Source of the DNA: JADJPG01 sp964491875
GTDB lineage: Bacteria; Verrucomicrobiota; Verrucomicrobiia; Limisphaerales; JADJPG01
Length of the DNA: 64,000 bases
Reading direction: 5' to 3'
NCBI GenBank assembly: GCA_964491875.1
Contig: CAZBIC010000002.1
Span: 1-64,000, forward strand
Below are positions 19,401-25,753 of the stretch, one piece after another (positions within the stretch are counted from its first letter, which is position 1; the number at the start of each line of letters is the position of its first letter). Below the pieces are notes generated by a model that saw only the letters and a list, made by a program, of their open reading frames with translations, was not told the DNA's origin and did no database searches. A program made the position numbers and the translations under genes.

Positions 19401-20448
19401 CGCCGTGGAGGAACTTCCCGACGAACCGAACCTGCTGATGAATCTCGGCCTCGAACTGGTGCGCGATGGACGGCTCGCCGAGGGCCTTGAGCAATACGCC
19501 GCAGCTTTCGCCGCAATGTCAGCGCTGCCCAAGGAACAAGTGACCCCGGAGCTTCGCGAAAGCGTGCTCACGCAGTACGCCAGCCATTTGGTTTCCGGCA
19601 AGCGCTCGGCGGAGGTCGTGCGCGTGCTTCAGTCACCACTCGCGAAACTCGGCGGGCTGACGGCGTCGATGCACTGGCTGCTGGGGCTGGCGTTCATCGA
19701 ACAGAAGCAGTTCGCCGAAGGTGCGGCACAGATGCGCGAATGCCTCGCCAAGCGTGGCAAGCCATCCTATGCCCCGGTCAATCGGAACATTCTCAAAGGC
19801 GGACCGAACCATTGTCTCGCCTTGTGTCTCTCGGCGATGAAGCAGCGGGAGCCCGCCAACCGCGCCTTCGAGGCAGCATTGAAGGAAGATTCAGGCGCGC
19901 GCATGGTTCGATTCGACTACGCGCGATTCCTCGTCGAAGGCGGACATGAGGTCGATGCGCTCAAATGGCTGCATCAACTGGCGATGGAAGAACCCGGAGA
20001 TCTGCGCGTCTGGCAGTTCGGCGGCCAGGTGGCCCTGAGTCGGCCTGACTATCTGGAATTCGCCGGAGACTGGACGACCGAAGCGCTCAAACAGCATCCC
20101 GATCAGGTAACCATCATCAGCCAGCGTGCGACCGCGTTGATGTTCAGCGGCGATGCGGAAGGTGCGTCTGCCCTCTGGCAACGAGTGGAGCTGACTCCAT
20201 CAGTCCAGGCGGCGCTGGTTCTCTGCGCGGTGCTGGCCGGCCGTTCCGGTGCTCCGATCAATCAGGCTCAAGCCGCGTCCGTAAATCAGGAATTCATCAA
20301 CTGGTATCGAAGGCTCCTCGAGTTCAATGCCGAATCTCTCGTCGCCACACTGCATCAGCGAATGGAAGCGTTGCGGCGTATGGTTCCCGCAGCGGCGCAG
20401 TTGATCGAATCCGCGATGAACGAGGTGAATGCGGTGCCTTCGAAATAA
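7435..20448 (+). CDS. Giant multidomain glycosyltransferase/methyltransferase/TPR protein
   Basis: A single uninterrupted frame of 4337 codons. Approximate segments by residue: FkbM methyltransferase 1 (150-335; VEVGAFDGVHY, LSVDAEGHDLEVL); FkbM 2 (380-605; HADIQGAELDLL); ParB/Srx-like 1 (640-810; IIDGAHRVAAC); nucleotidyltransferase-like (810-1095; DGSSVMAAYGLRDAQDLDVL, a GS...DxD pattern); CgeB/GT4-like (1110-1445); TPRs (1490-1680); ParB/Srx-like 2 (1730-1935; MMDGARRITAS); class I methyltransferase (1940-2115; MDFGCNTGQA); GT2 a (2140-2365); GT2 b (2395-2640; KLDNDIV); GT4 a (2685-3015); GT2 c (3045-3290; FLNNDTQ); GT4 b (3300-3670; EGFGLPVLEAMACGLPVV); TPRs (3700-3780); GT2 d, SunS-like (3800-3965; MLDADEE); C-terminal TPRs (3980-4337). 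There is no signal peptide or membrane helix, so it is probably cytoplasmic. The catalytic motifs look intact, so several activities are expected. I infer assembly and methylation of a glycan; flagellin, two genes upstream, is the most obvious acceptor, but surface polysaccharide is possible. The linker at 13798-13862 carries a palindromic repeat. Confidence 0.9.
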   Translation: MKMSLQNAMRLSQSNIRVGQPINDVLLAEQQIARSAPDAFALNCTGAPAGYVALWKGLRLATTGSHTEACREFLRAAELGCSHWRVGWYLAQSAKVVGDLQLVDAACAAVLRANPEFWFARELPKHARGYYAQGEQDKHIEDYFREHPPRTKFFVEVGAFDGVHYSNVRRLVETHGWSGISIEPVSKNYAKLAASYRGQNVRCVQACTSDHEGEVELNVSTYPHLPDWGSDVASVSGEDTERWRKQYGAAWTKEKVPARTLTSILDEARVSEIGFLSVDAEGHDLEVLRGLDFERFQPDLIVVEYGKQREAILSFLASHGYTMTRDNKQDLFMTRARAAGNSRPPSAAFPTSLEQFTPNERERILAAASCRDCDDVPKVAQAGAVLPGHPPVQIMHNGVKIIQGSYHGEWMTEIIRRLHGHHEPQEERVFHEVVKTLPPGAVMIEAGSFWAYYSMWFHQAIPGARNYLIEPNQEKFQLSQRHFALNNMAGVFTNGFIGRESRPNAAFNDWDNRTCHLPQIAIDDYAREHGIDFIHLLHADIQGAELDLLQGSRDLIANNKIGYLFVSTHGDRHPACLEFLSKHGYRIIAQHTIAESAAADGLIVACSPAISSFPEVRISKRAQSFIQGADTQSELSGDELQSALRKLNPHLLRLNALPIHERVRQGRIDPLQLVTPARFDIVAKHIYARHRAAGVQSDWARELYRAHISAFSDGTFREGDGQKSAIEDYYRAFDATLDSISAHGFDPRQTLVPVGRNNVIIDGAHRVAACLLHLEPVDCLYFERDANRFDAGYFLAKGLPQSHADAIAIEYCRLRQDTFIVHLFPKAEGRDAEAKDILREFGAIVYEKELRLQNNGPWWLVRQLYRGEKWIGSWNDNFAGARRDAQTRFDGKSPLRVVVFQCDDLAKVREAKTRIRALYGHGNYSSHVNDSHEETLQLARLYFNANSLHFLNHAKPKLLERFEKHLERYRQWLLSTGVDAELFCVDGSSVMAAYGLRDAQDLDVLHFGDADFSAVEPEVNSHNAHVHHHVNGRDELIFNPEHHFHYDGLKFVSLDAIRAMKAKRGEGKDLKDVALIDQLLQKRKAAPAAISPFVLQPPATTTPAPTAPTHRKTSARLYYIPNGNDYHIAALLNEMFTEVKPFGCRNVQDYIDRRILAYKTPEASRQLWDEVQAMRPDVVYVESGKNIEPATLQRIRTELGIPVTMWFGDACVNDQFIERLMAYAPCVDRQIVVDRGVAEAAAQRGLQNVEFIPFFGYDHYFHPLNAPKTLEILFSGKSYDGTFAQYPFARERLAFVRLVNAEFGRRLAVVGENWEQFGLANYVPDRVPEWEVNELNNHAKIVLAFDAAHVREFTSCRTYHALLGRSFILIRKFPGIENLFVNGEHLVWFESAEEGIALLHHYLEQPEERERIAEAGYQHVHRNGWKFSNVVRYLIDRGLKREMRNFEEVHAPFSTPLPQRVRNGRELMESSTTTKPLIASSSSPTEAGHRRLSPGAQACLEQAESFFNQDRFEDARAWLERAIDLDPDQLDLLLAFANLSLQLDAAPAAETALSHAITLRPNDNTIRVLLASAQYKQGKVEAFEETLSLVLRSNPADPSAIRFLADLNLQHNRFKDAANGYFKLLQQNENDIESLLSLGVCFFKTGDRAAATMMFERILKLQPDHALARENLAACRGAKPTQTIRASAPESAAVRPATPPTPKASAPPEQRAAQRHISLERYFQPPAGSTERVINVKPTQVIGSTQSAYQALKNYEIRDFGTGLEAASAILAHILKSKLNTSWTAKNDFWPQTLVLPVLCELRTASGAAFDETQPKSLDDVGLKFATGEETRRADIEQYARQLRAGADLGRTLYVTGALLGKLAPSAKVDPKAIYMMDGARRITASALAHRRSIDALLLMHEEEYAALLQPETLAALRARLASLKWFESYQSIPMLGLRGERTLRRFDLMSLPPLRDAVVMDFGCNTGQACLKAVQAGAREVIGIEGMPDTFAGAQEIARLAGFKNVRYANINFNDADFARQIDAVWAEPVDYAFFFSVYRTKELTQREQLFRYILSKARKGIFFEGHASAKIDTLEYYEWLFESFGVKGKFLGYSEGELRPLFYIDLAGRQSQPDVREEPGAPSIARHESAATASRAMLSAPLVSAIVSTYNNERFMEGRLRDLVAQTLSERLEIIVVDSGSQENEGAIVKRFMEKHPNIRYIRTEERERIYQAWNRGIHAARGKYITNANTDDRLRPDALEILAGELESNPTAAIVYADFFITNTENEDFHAHTRTGYSIKPDFGPDIMLDGCHMGPQPMWRRSLHEELGWFDESLFAAGDYDFWCRVATKHPMLHVQEFLGLYLHNAAGICNSNASRTEQETAQVRAKYRSQFPAPRANLPRGFYYRDAVKPGRFVNIGMVTFNRLEFTKRAIPALLEHTDFPYVLTVVDNASTDGTREYLTALKQLGVIKNLVLLDENVGVAKASNLAWSQETSAEFYLKLDNDIVIQKPGWLRRMAETLEAVPKLGAVAYSFEARSYPTAKIDGQIIRPKPGGTLGGACVMIPKRTERALGCWCEDYGLYGEEDFDYGIRILSKGWFNAYMEDEEIGFHLPNGRAAVINDDTMDAKDGLEEVVDHDYRQFKDEQRRQQVLSGKRDRYEKEYRNGKRPLFVTSKFVAERNGRPASPPVAPAAAASVDASQQPLRVAVFSLDHPATACAVLRIIAPLSRTSRPCQMVWCAKLTKEGAVVDDSVVKHADVVVIQRMFPGPEHQDVLNRVFASGKPIIYELDDWFFDMPADNIHAGYAKTRIPFIQQVIKQARLVTVSTEELRQRMLELHSNVVVLPNLANEQQWTPRPPRADGKVIIGYAGTTTHGRDLEMVETALKRIANKHAGRVGFVFLGCATEKLLKLPDSRLVEFQHGYGKYVETLQAEAIDIALAPLADNPFNRCKSNIKWIEYSAAGIAGVYSDIPAYRGTVRHGETGMLAGSSADEWFNAIDELVTNDSKRRDIAARARESVMQDHSLAAKARLWKAAYTAAAGQSQTPATTDSFAPSRNGRTSRVSIVIPTFNNLALTRQCLAALYQTTPTALAEIIIVDNGSTDGSVPFFEAEQNAGRLRAVLNPQNLGFASGCNQGALEARGAFVLFLNNDTQTQPGWLEAMLNAARETEAGVVGCKLLYPDGSIQHAGIEFINGVPDHRFRHAPANAPEVNQRREFDMVTGACFLMQKKLFVDLGGFDEVFRNGVEDVDLCLRVRGAGHKVVYEPHAVVIHHEGKTQGRFNHVSENLKIFFARWKGQFDEQHRLRVPKKPRLQKSEKSLLLTTVGVSWDGSFLDLGSLSHVNRELTAALNEHSQIQLTRLGKNAVPKPLAGMKSIIDCARTLRAQPPKPAQVTVRHAWPPNWERPAHSAWVLIQPWEFGSLPKEWVQNLSRVDEVWVPSDYVRRVYVDSGVEARKVHVVPNGIDPNTFRPDAKPMALATKKSFKFLFVGGTILRKGPDVLLKAYLESFTAQNDVCLVIKDFGGQSVYAGQTFEAQVKAAQARPNAPEILYLNEELPPEALPGLYTACDCLVHPYRGEGFGLPVLEAMACGLPVVVTAGGSTDDFATDEFAYRVPSIRKIFGSKVSDMELVKPGWMLEPNHTALVERFKWIAAHRDEARKLGASASEHVRREWTWDRAARIAAARLQLLNERPRGPITPVGPRKAKAIALPACGKLGHLGEARELFRAGKLLPAWNATVTALKARPYHPEGFLLLAEIALAAGDSQQAKALGDRACRLAPKWKPARQFAKAKHPKSAMTRLELPALPRAITDGFSKPRLSVFLITKNEERFIGQCLESVRDIATQIVVMDTGSTDWTKTIAERFGAEIGSFDWCDDFSAARNAALEKVTGDWVLMLDADEELMPDQKEKLRQMMSDPSAIAWRMPLIDKGREDEGVSQVPRLFRNAPGLFYVGRIHEQIFSSVEVRRQEWGLENKFGDATLLHHGYTQEMVQSRDKVARNLRLLQLAVEELPDEPNLLMNLGLELVRDGRLAEGLEQYAAAFAAMSALPKEQVTPELRESVLTQYASHLVSGKRSAEVVRVLQSPLAKLGGLTASMHWLLGLAFIEQKQFAEGAAQMRECLAKRGKPSYAPVNRNILKGGPNHCLALCLSAMKQREPANRAFEAALKEDSGARMVRFDYARFLVEGGHEVDALKWLHQLAMEEPGDLRVWQFGGQVALSRPDYLEFAGDWTTEALKQHPDQVTIISQRATALMFSGDAEGASALWQRVELTPSVQAALVLCAVLAGRSGAPINQAQAASVNQEFINWYRRLLEFNAESLVATLHQRMEALRRMVPAAAQLIESAMNEVNAVPSK
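13798..13862. repeat. REP-like double palindrome inserted in frame in a coding linker
   Basis: The left arm (13798-13819) and right arm (13841-13862) are 22-base inverted repeats with one mismatch (a G-U in RNA), separated by 21 bases. Each arm is itself a palindrome: GCCGAGCAtTGCTCGGC on the left and GCCGAGCAATGCTCAGC on the right. The element falls exactly between the class I methyltransferase and the first GT2 domain of the giant protein. It is translated as about 22 linker residues without a stop. I saw no second copy in this window. Confidence 0.8.
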
Positions 20449-20452
20449 CGGA

Positions 20453-20842
20453 TCAATTCTGCGGGTCGCGACCCAGCATCCAGGCACTGCACCCCAGCCA
20501 CGCGCCGAGCAAGACGGCGGCGACGCAAAGCGCGATATCTTCCGGCCTCAATTTCGGCGATCGAAGCAGAAGGATCGTCGCCATCCCGCAAAGTGCGACA
20601 TCCGCGGCGACCAACATCCAACGCAAGCGCGTCGTCCGAGCCACGATGCGGACATCGAGTTTAGCTGCTTGCCGAACGGACGCATCCTCTATCGGCGAGA
20701 CGCCGGCGGTACGTTGGTTGCCGGAGATCAGCGTGGCGACACCAGGCGTGACGCGGGTGGTCGATGGCGCAGGAGCTGTTGAATCGACGTGTAGCGACGA
20801 CAGGAGAGAGCCGAGTCCGCGGCCGAGCGCTGGTTTGGACAT
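20453..20842 (-). CDS. Small two-helix membrane protein with ParB-like N-terminal motif
   Basis: A 129-residue protein starting MSKPALGRGLGSLLSSL. The motif K-x-x-LGRGLxxLL is the one found at the extreme N-terminus of chromosomal ParB/Spo0J, where it contacts ParA/Soj. The rest is not ParB: residues about 18-70 are polar and low in complexity, then two hydrophobic helices follow (about 75-92 and 103-123) with a short charged turn. It lies 45 bases downstream of the SNF2 helicase stop on the same strand and may be co-transcribed with it. It converges on the giant gene with only four bases between the stops. The function is unknown. A membrane-tethered partner for a ParA-like ATPase is an inference from the N-terminal motif alone. 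Confidence 0.7.
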   Translation of the reverse strand: MSKPALGRGLGSLLSSLHVDSTAPAPSTTRVTPGVATLISGNQRTAGVSPIEDASVRQAAKLDVRIVARTTRLRWMLVAADVALCGMATILLLRSPKLRPEDIALCVAAVLLGAWLGCSAWMLGRDPQN

Positions 20843-20887
20843 GGGTGCGACGTGATGCGTGACGCGTGAGTGAGACGCCGTTCGGGA

Positions 20888-23800
20888 TCAGTCTTCGGAG
20901 AAGAGATACTCGAGATCGTTCTGCGAAAGACTCTTCGCGAAACCTTCTTCGCCCAACACGTCAGCGATGGCCTGCGCCTTGCGCTGTTGCAGTTCCCAGA
21001 TCTTTTCCTCGACCGTTCCCGGCGCGATGAGCCGGTAGGCGTTGACCGTGCGGGTCTGGCCAATGCGATGCGAGCGGTCGATGGCCTGCGCTTCGACGGC
21101 CGGATTCCACCACGGATCGTAGAGCACCACGTAGCTGGCGTTGGTGAGGTTCAAGCCGGTGCCGGCGGCACGGAGGCTGAGCAGGAACACCGCGGCGTTG
21201 CCATCGTCCTGGAAGTTCTGCACCACCGTCTGGCGTTCCTTCGTTTCGCCCGTGAGGACGTGGGTGGAAATATTCCGCACCTTGCACTCGGTTTCGAGAA
21301 TGCGAAGCATCTGCACGAACTGCGAGAAGATGAGAACCTTCTGGCCGTCCTGCAGCAGCGGCTCGAGCAGTTCGAACAGCGTGTCGGTCTTGCCGGAGAT
21401 GGAGTCACTGCCGACCAGCTGCGGATGGCAGCAGATCTGGCGGAGTCGCGTGAGCGCGGCGAGGACGTGAATCTTTGACTTCGCAAGACCCTTCTCGACG
21501 ACGGCCTGCATGACTTGATCGCGGCTGCGACGAAGTTCGGCGAGATACAGCTTGCGCTGGGCTTCGCCGAGGTCGCAATCGCGGCGGACCTCGATGCGAT
21601 CCGGCAGATCCTTCGCGACCTGATGCTTGACGCGGCGGAGCATAAGCGGACGGAGCTTCGCGGAGAGCCGGCGACGCGCGATGCGCTGGGCATCGACACC
21701 GTCGGCACCTTCGGCCTTGGGTTCGTAGGTCAGCGTGAAGTGCTCCTGCGTGCCGAGGTAGCCGGGCTGGATGAAGTCGGTGATGCTCCAGAGATCCATA
21801 AGCCGGTTCTCGAGCGGCGTGCCGGTGAGCGCGAGACGCTGATCGGACTTGAGCTGTTTCACGGACTGCGTGACTTGCGCCGTCGGGTTCTTGATGAACT
21901 GGGCTTCGTCCAAAATCACGGCGCTGAACGGGAACTTCTGCAGATCCTCCAAATCGCGACGGAGCAGCGCGTAGTTGGTGACGATGATGTCGTGCTGCGG
22001 AATCTGTTTGCGGAGGTTGTGCCGCGCGGCACCGCTCTGGAGCACGAGAACCTTCAAGTGAGGGGTGAAGCGCTCGGCTTCACGCCGCCAGTTGTGAAGC
22101 ACGGACGCGGGGCAGATGACAAGCACCGGCTTGGCGTTCTTGCTGTTGCGTTGCTGGAGCCACGCGATCCAGGAAAGGGTCTGCAGCGTTTTGCCGAGAC
22201 CCATGTCGTCGGCGAGAATGCCGCCGAGCTTCATGTTGGTGAGGTGACAGAGGAAATCGAAGCCTTCCTTCTGATACGGACGCAGCTCGGCTTGAATCGA
22301 ATTCGGCAGCGTGACATCGGGAATGCCTTCGAAGTTCGACAGCTTCTGCTTGAGCACCTTCGCCTCCGGGCTGTCCGCGAAGCGCTTGATGCCCGCATCA
22401 TCGAGATGCGCGGCCTGTTCGAGACCGATCTTCAGCGGCGTGGCCGAAAGTTCGTCCACTCCGAGATCCGCCATCGTTTCGTGCGCGTGCTGGACGGCGT
22501 CGGTATTGAGCTCCACCCATCCGGCGTCCGGCAGCTTGACGAAGCGGCTGGTCGCGGCGGCAAGGCGCTGGAGATCGGCCGGCGTCAGCTTCATGCCTTC
22601 CTGTTCCCACTCGGTGGAGACGCTGAACCAGTCGATGCCGCTGCCTTTGACGACAAGCATCGGCTTGAGCTGACGCGGCGAGAGGAAGAGACGATGGAAC
22701 GCGGGGTTGCCGAGATACTCAGCCTTCTCCGGCTTGTCGGGCCAGGCGCGGGCGAGCGTGGTGAGGAAGCTCTCATTCGCATCGCCGACCCAGACTCCGG
22801 GTTCGGGAGTGAACCAGTCGAGGCGACGCAGCCAGGAGACAGCGGCATCGAGACGCGGATCTTCGAGCACTTCCGGCTTGTCAGATTTTGGACCCGCCGC
22901 CTGGTCCAACATCCATTCCTGCCCCGTCCAGTGCCAGACGCTCTGATCGCGTTCGCTGGTGGCGAGCAGTCGGAGGCGGACGGTGTCTTCGTTCAGCTCG
23001 AAGACAAACTGCGGCACCGCCTGGTGCGTGGTGCAAAGCGCGCTCCAGTCCACGCCGTTGTTCGCGTAGACGCGGCGCAATTGCGTGCGCAGACGGCGGC
23101 TGAGCTTGTTGACGGGAACGCTCGGCGTTTCCGCCCAGTACTCGAGCAGCGACGGTGGAGGGACGTTGCGGAGGAGATAGAACGTCTGATCGATCAGCGC
23201 CAGCGCGGGGCGCCCGGCGAAGAACTTCGTTTCCGTCAGCGGCCGCGTCGCGCCATCCGGCAGCGTGACGTGATGAGTGAAGGAGAGTTCCTTGTCACCG
23301 TTTTCAAGATGTGGCGTGAGCGAAATGATCTGGCCGTGGAACTGGAGATGTTTGCCTTCGAACTCCAGCTTGCTGGTCAGTCCCCAGCGGGAAAGCCACT
23401 GCAGCAGGTCGAGGCCGGACAACACCAGCGAATCGCTCTCGTCAGGATCTTCGCCATAGGTGTCCGAGAGCCATTGCACGATTTCCCAGTCCGGCGCGGA
23501 GAACAGTTCCTGTTCGTGCGTGGCGCGCGTGGTCAGCTCCACGATTTCGGAAACCGGCCGGATCTTTTCTCCCGTGCGCGGACGGAAGAGGTTGAGCCGG
23601 ACTTTCAGCGCGTGAAGCGCGGGATGATCCGTCGCGGGCTGAACGGAGCAAAGGATGCGCAGCGAAGCACGGGGGCCATCGAGATGCGCGGGCGCAGGCG
23701 GGAACAGCCAGTTCTCCAGCTCATCGAGCTTTTTCTGTTCCTGTTCAGCCAGCTCCAGTTCGGCGAAGCGGGCGATGTTTGCGTGAGGAACGAGCTCGGT

Positions 23801-24157
23801 GGGAAGCGGTCGAGCGGCGCGAAGAAACAGAATGGCGACTTCTTCCAAGCGGGCCTTGCCGGAGACCGCCATCAAGCGCGGCCACCAGTCCTGGCCGCCG
23901 AAATCCTTGCGGGAGAGAGCCAGCTTCTCGAAGTAATCCTCCAGCAGCAACCAGGCGCGCTGGGAATCGGCGCAGGTGGCGAAGATGCGCAAAATCTCCT
24001 CGCGCTCAGCGACCTTGGATTTGGAGTCTGAAAGCTCGCGGCGGAGATCCGCGAGCGCGCCATACGTCTTCGACAAGACGGTGTGGTGCGCATCGTATTT
24101 CGTGGTCCCGCTGGCCAGTCGCGCCGAACGTCCATTTTTGCTCGCGAGTTTAGGCAT
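20888..24157 (-). CDS. SNF2/HepA-family DEAD-box-like helicase
   Basis: A 1089-residue protein. The C-terminal half is a complete Swi2/Snf2 ATPase: motif I LADDMGLGKT (K656), motif II ILDEAQ (D750, E751), motif III LTGTPLEN, motif IV region VLIFSQFVQML, motif V RAAGTGLNLT, and motif VI near 1026 (DRSHRIGQTRTVNAY). About 600 N-terminal residues form a poorly conserved accessory region, as in other bacterial HepA-like proteins. Such proteins translocate on duplex DNA or RNA polymerase complexes, and the substrate here cannot be read from sequence. The start is the first ATG; no strong ribosome binding site is visible. I found no methyltransferase, PLD nuclease or other phage-defence partner beside it, so a housekeeping remodelling role is as likely as defence. 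Confidence 0.93.
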   Translation of the reverse strand: MPKLASKNGRSARLASGTTKYDAHHTVLSKTYGALADLRRELSDSKSKVAEREEILRIFATCADSQRAWLLLEDYFEKLALSRKDFGGQDWWPRLMAVSGKARLEEVAILFLRAARPLPTELVPHANIARFAELELAEQEQKKLDELENWLFPPAPAHLDGPRASLRILCSVQPATDHPALHALKVRLNLFRPRTGEKIRPVSEIVELTTRATHEQELFSAPDWEIVQWLSDTYGEDPDESDSLVLSGLDLLQWLSRWGLTSKLEFEGKHLQFHGQIISLTPHLENGDKELSFTHHVTLPDGATRPLTETKFFAGRPALALIDQTFYLLRNVPPPSLLEYWAETPSVPVNKLSRRLRTQLRRVYANNGVDWSALCTTHQAVPQFVFELNEDTVRLRLLATSERDQSVWHWTGQEWMLDQAAGPKSDKPEVLEDPRLDAAVSWLRRLDWFTPEPGVWVGDANESFLTTLARAWPDKPEKAEYLGNPAFHRLFLSPRQLKPMLVVKGSGIDWFSVSTEWEQEGMKLTPADLQRLAAATSRFVKLPDAGWVELNTDAVQHAHETMADLGVDELSATPLKIGLEQAAHLDDAGIKRFADSPEAKVLKQKLSNFEGIPDVTLPNSIQAELRPYQKEGFDFLCHLTNMKLGGILADDMGLGKTLQTLSWIAWLQQRNSKNAKPVLVICPASVLHNWRREAERFTPHLKVLVLQSGAARHNLRKQIPQHDIIVTNYALLRRDLEDLQKFPFSAVILDEAQFIKNPTAQVTQSVKQLKSDQRLALTGTPLENRLMDLWSITDFIQPGYLGTQEHFTLTYEPKAEGADGVDAQRIARRRLSAKLRPLMLRRVKHQVAKDLPDRIEVRRDCDLGEAQRKLYLAELRRSRDQVMQAVVEKGLAKSKIHVLAALTRLRQICCHPQLVGSDSISGKTDTLFELLEPLLQDGQKVLIFSQFVQMLRILETECKVRNISTHVLTGETKERQTVVQNFQDDGNAAVFLLSLRAAGTGLNLTNASYVVLYDPWWNPAVEAQAIDRSHRIGQTRTVNAYRLIAPGTVEEKIWELQQRKAQAIADVLGEEGFAKSLSQNDLEYLFSED

Positions 24158-24481
24158 GATCTAATTGCATTTAAAGATAGTGGTTTACTATCTCGTCACA
24201 GAACGAGACAGGCGGTCAATGAGAAAGGAATTTTCTTCAGCTTGTCGCATGTCGATCTGTTCGAAGATTTCAAGAGGGAATTGCCGGAAGTTGTGAACAA
24301 CACAGCCGGAGACCACGCGAGAATAGCTCAAGGAGTAGCATGCTCCGTCGATGAGGAGGAGGATAGCGATTGCGCAATCTGGCGCAAAAGCCCCCGGTAG
24401 ATGCCACGCCCAGCGGCGGATGGCGGAAGGATCGGAACATTCGACCACATCATCGAACGATGATGGCGTCATGACTTACGC
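24158..24481. other. Divergent intergenic region with an 8-bp inverted repeat
   Basis: About 320 bases between the divergent SNF2 and binding-protein genes, more AT-rich near the SNF2 start. Short frames on both strands look spurious. CATCATCG-AA-CGATGATG (24448-24465) is a perfect 8-base inverted repeat ending 16 bases before the ATG at 24482. It is a candidate operator or a hairpin in the leader of the binding-protein/kinase operon. Confidence 0.5.
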
Positions 24482-25753
24482 ATGAACGACGAGTTCCGAT
24501 TCGGCAGATCGAGTAGAAGAGAAAGACCGCGAGGCGCCTGTTGGCGGCGAATGCTCCGACGGACTCTCGTGCACCTGTTCACGTTTCTCATTCTGGCCAG
24601 CCTGACAGCCATCAGCAGTGACGCCCCCAAGCCGGAGAAGATCCTTCTCGGAATGTCCACGGCCCTCACCGGTCCCGCCCAGGATTTGGGCCGCGACATG
24701 CGTTCGGGTGTCGAGGCCGCGCTTTCCGAGGTCAATCGCCAGGGCGGCATCCAGGGTAAGACGCTGGAGTTGATCGCGCTGGACGACGGCTATGAACCGG
24801 CACGCGCGGTGCCCAACATGCGCAAGTTGATCGACCTGCACGAAGTCGTGGCCATCATTGGCAACGTAGGCACGCCCACGGCGGTCGCCTCCATGCCGAT
24901 CGCCATCGAGAGTGAGACTCCGTTCTACGGCGCATTCACCGGAGCCGGTGTCCTGCGCAAGAATCCGCCCGACCGGTATGTGATCAACTTCCGCGCCAGC
25001 TACGCCGAGGAGACCGCGGCGATGGTGGACGGATTGATTCAGCACCTGGGATTGAAGCCGGATGAGATCGCGTTCTTCACTCAACGCGATGCTTACGGTG
25101 ACGCCGGTTTCAGCGGCGGCGTTCAGGCGCTGCATCGTCACGGCTTGACCAACGATCTCGAAATCGCCCACGTCCGCTACGAGCGCAACACCGTCGCCGT
25201 GGAGAAGGCACTCGCCAATCTGATCGAGCATGAACCTCCACCCAAAGCCGTGATCATGGTGGGAGCGTATGCGCCATGCGCGGCGTTCATCCGCCTGGCC
25301 CGCGAATACAAACTGGACGCACTCTTCCTGAATGTCTCGTTCGTCGGACCAACCTCTCTTGCGCGATCGCTTGGTGCCGCCGGTGAAGGAGTGATCGTGA
25401 CCCAGGTTGTCCCACACTTCGAATCGGACCTTCCGATTGTCCGCGAATACCAGGTGGCCATCCGCGCGCATGACTCGAATGCCGCGCCTTCGTTTGGATC
25501 CCTGGAAGGTTACGTGGCCACGCGCATCTTTTGCCGCGCTCTTGCAACTATTCCCGGAACGCCAACCCGGCGCTCCGTCCTCGAATCCCTCGAAAGCCTC
25601 GGCACGTTCAACATCGGACTGGGCGTGCCTTTGAGACTGACGAGGGAGGAACATCAGGCGTGCCATCGCGTGTGGCCGACCGTCCTCCGCGCGGGGAACT
25701 TCGTTCCATTCAAATGGGAGGAGTTCTCAAACCAGCTGACCCGGAGTGAGTGA
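24482..25753 (+). CDS. Periplasmic branched-chain-amino-acid-type substrate-binding protein
   Basis: A 423-residue protein of the Peripla_BP_6/LivJ type. After a hydrophobic export segment it reads KILLGMSTALTGPAQDLG and SGVEAALSEVNRQGGIQGK, the usual start of lobe 1. The lobe continues through VAIIGNVGTPTAVASMPIA and the FFTQRDAYGDAGFSGGV hinge region. I kept the first ATG, but ATG 24551 (MLRRTLVHLFTFLILAS) gives a more ordinary signal peptide. No ABC permease or ATPase is nearby. Instead the gene overlaps the following sensor kinase by eight bases, so the protein probably presents a small-molecule ligand to the kinase and does not feed a transporter. The ligand is unknown; amino acids, amides and urea are the usual ones for this fold. 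Confidence 0.9.
   Translation: MNDEFRFGRSSRRERPRGACWRRMLRRTLVHLFTFLILASLTAISSDAPKPEKILLGMSTALTGPAQDLGRDMRSGVEAALSEVNRQGGIQGKTLELIALDDGYEPARAVPNMRKLIDLHEVVAIIGNVGTPTAVASMPIAIESETPFYGAFTGAGVLRKNPPDRYVINFRASYAEETAAMVDGLIQHLGLKPDEIAFFTQRDAYGDAGFSGGVQALHRHGLTNDLEIAHVRYERNTVAVEKALANLIEHEPPPKAVIMVGAYAPCAAFIRLAREYKLDALFLNVSFVGPTSLARSLGAAGEGVIVTQVVPHFESDLPIVREYQVAIRAHDSNAAPSFGSLEGYVATRIFCRALATIPGTPTRRSVLESLESLGTFNIGLGVPLRLTREEHQACHRVWPTVLRAGNFVPFKWEEFSNQLTRSE

Noticed and set aside
21515..24031. Long open frame (about 838 codons) on the plus strand
   Set aside because: It is exactly antisense to the SNF2 helicase, which has all its motifs. GC-rich codon bias leaves this frame free of stops, and its translation matches nothing familiar.
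20888..24157. SNF2 helicase as part of a DISARM-like or other defence system
   Set aside because: No methyltransferase, DUF1998, PLD or other defence gene flanks it; the neighbours are a small membrane protein and a sensory operon.
24188..24472. 94-codon minus-strand frame in the divergent region
   Set aside because: No ribosome binding site or recognisable sequence, and it would occupy the promoter region of the binding-protein/kinase operon.
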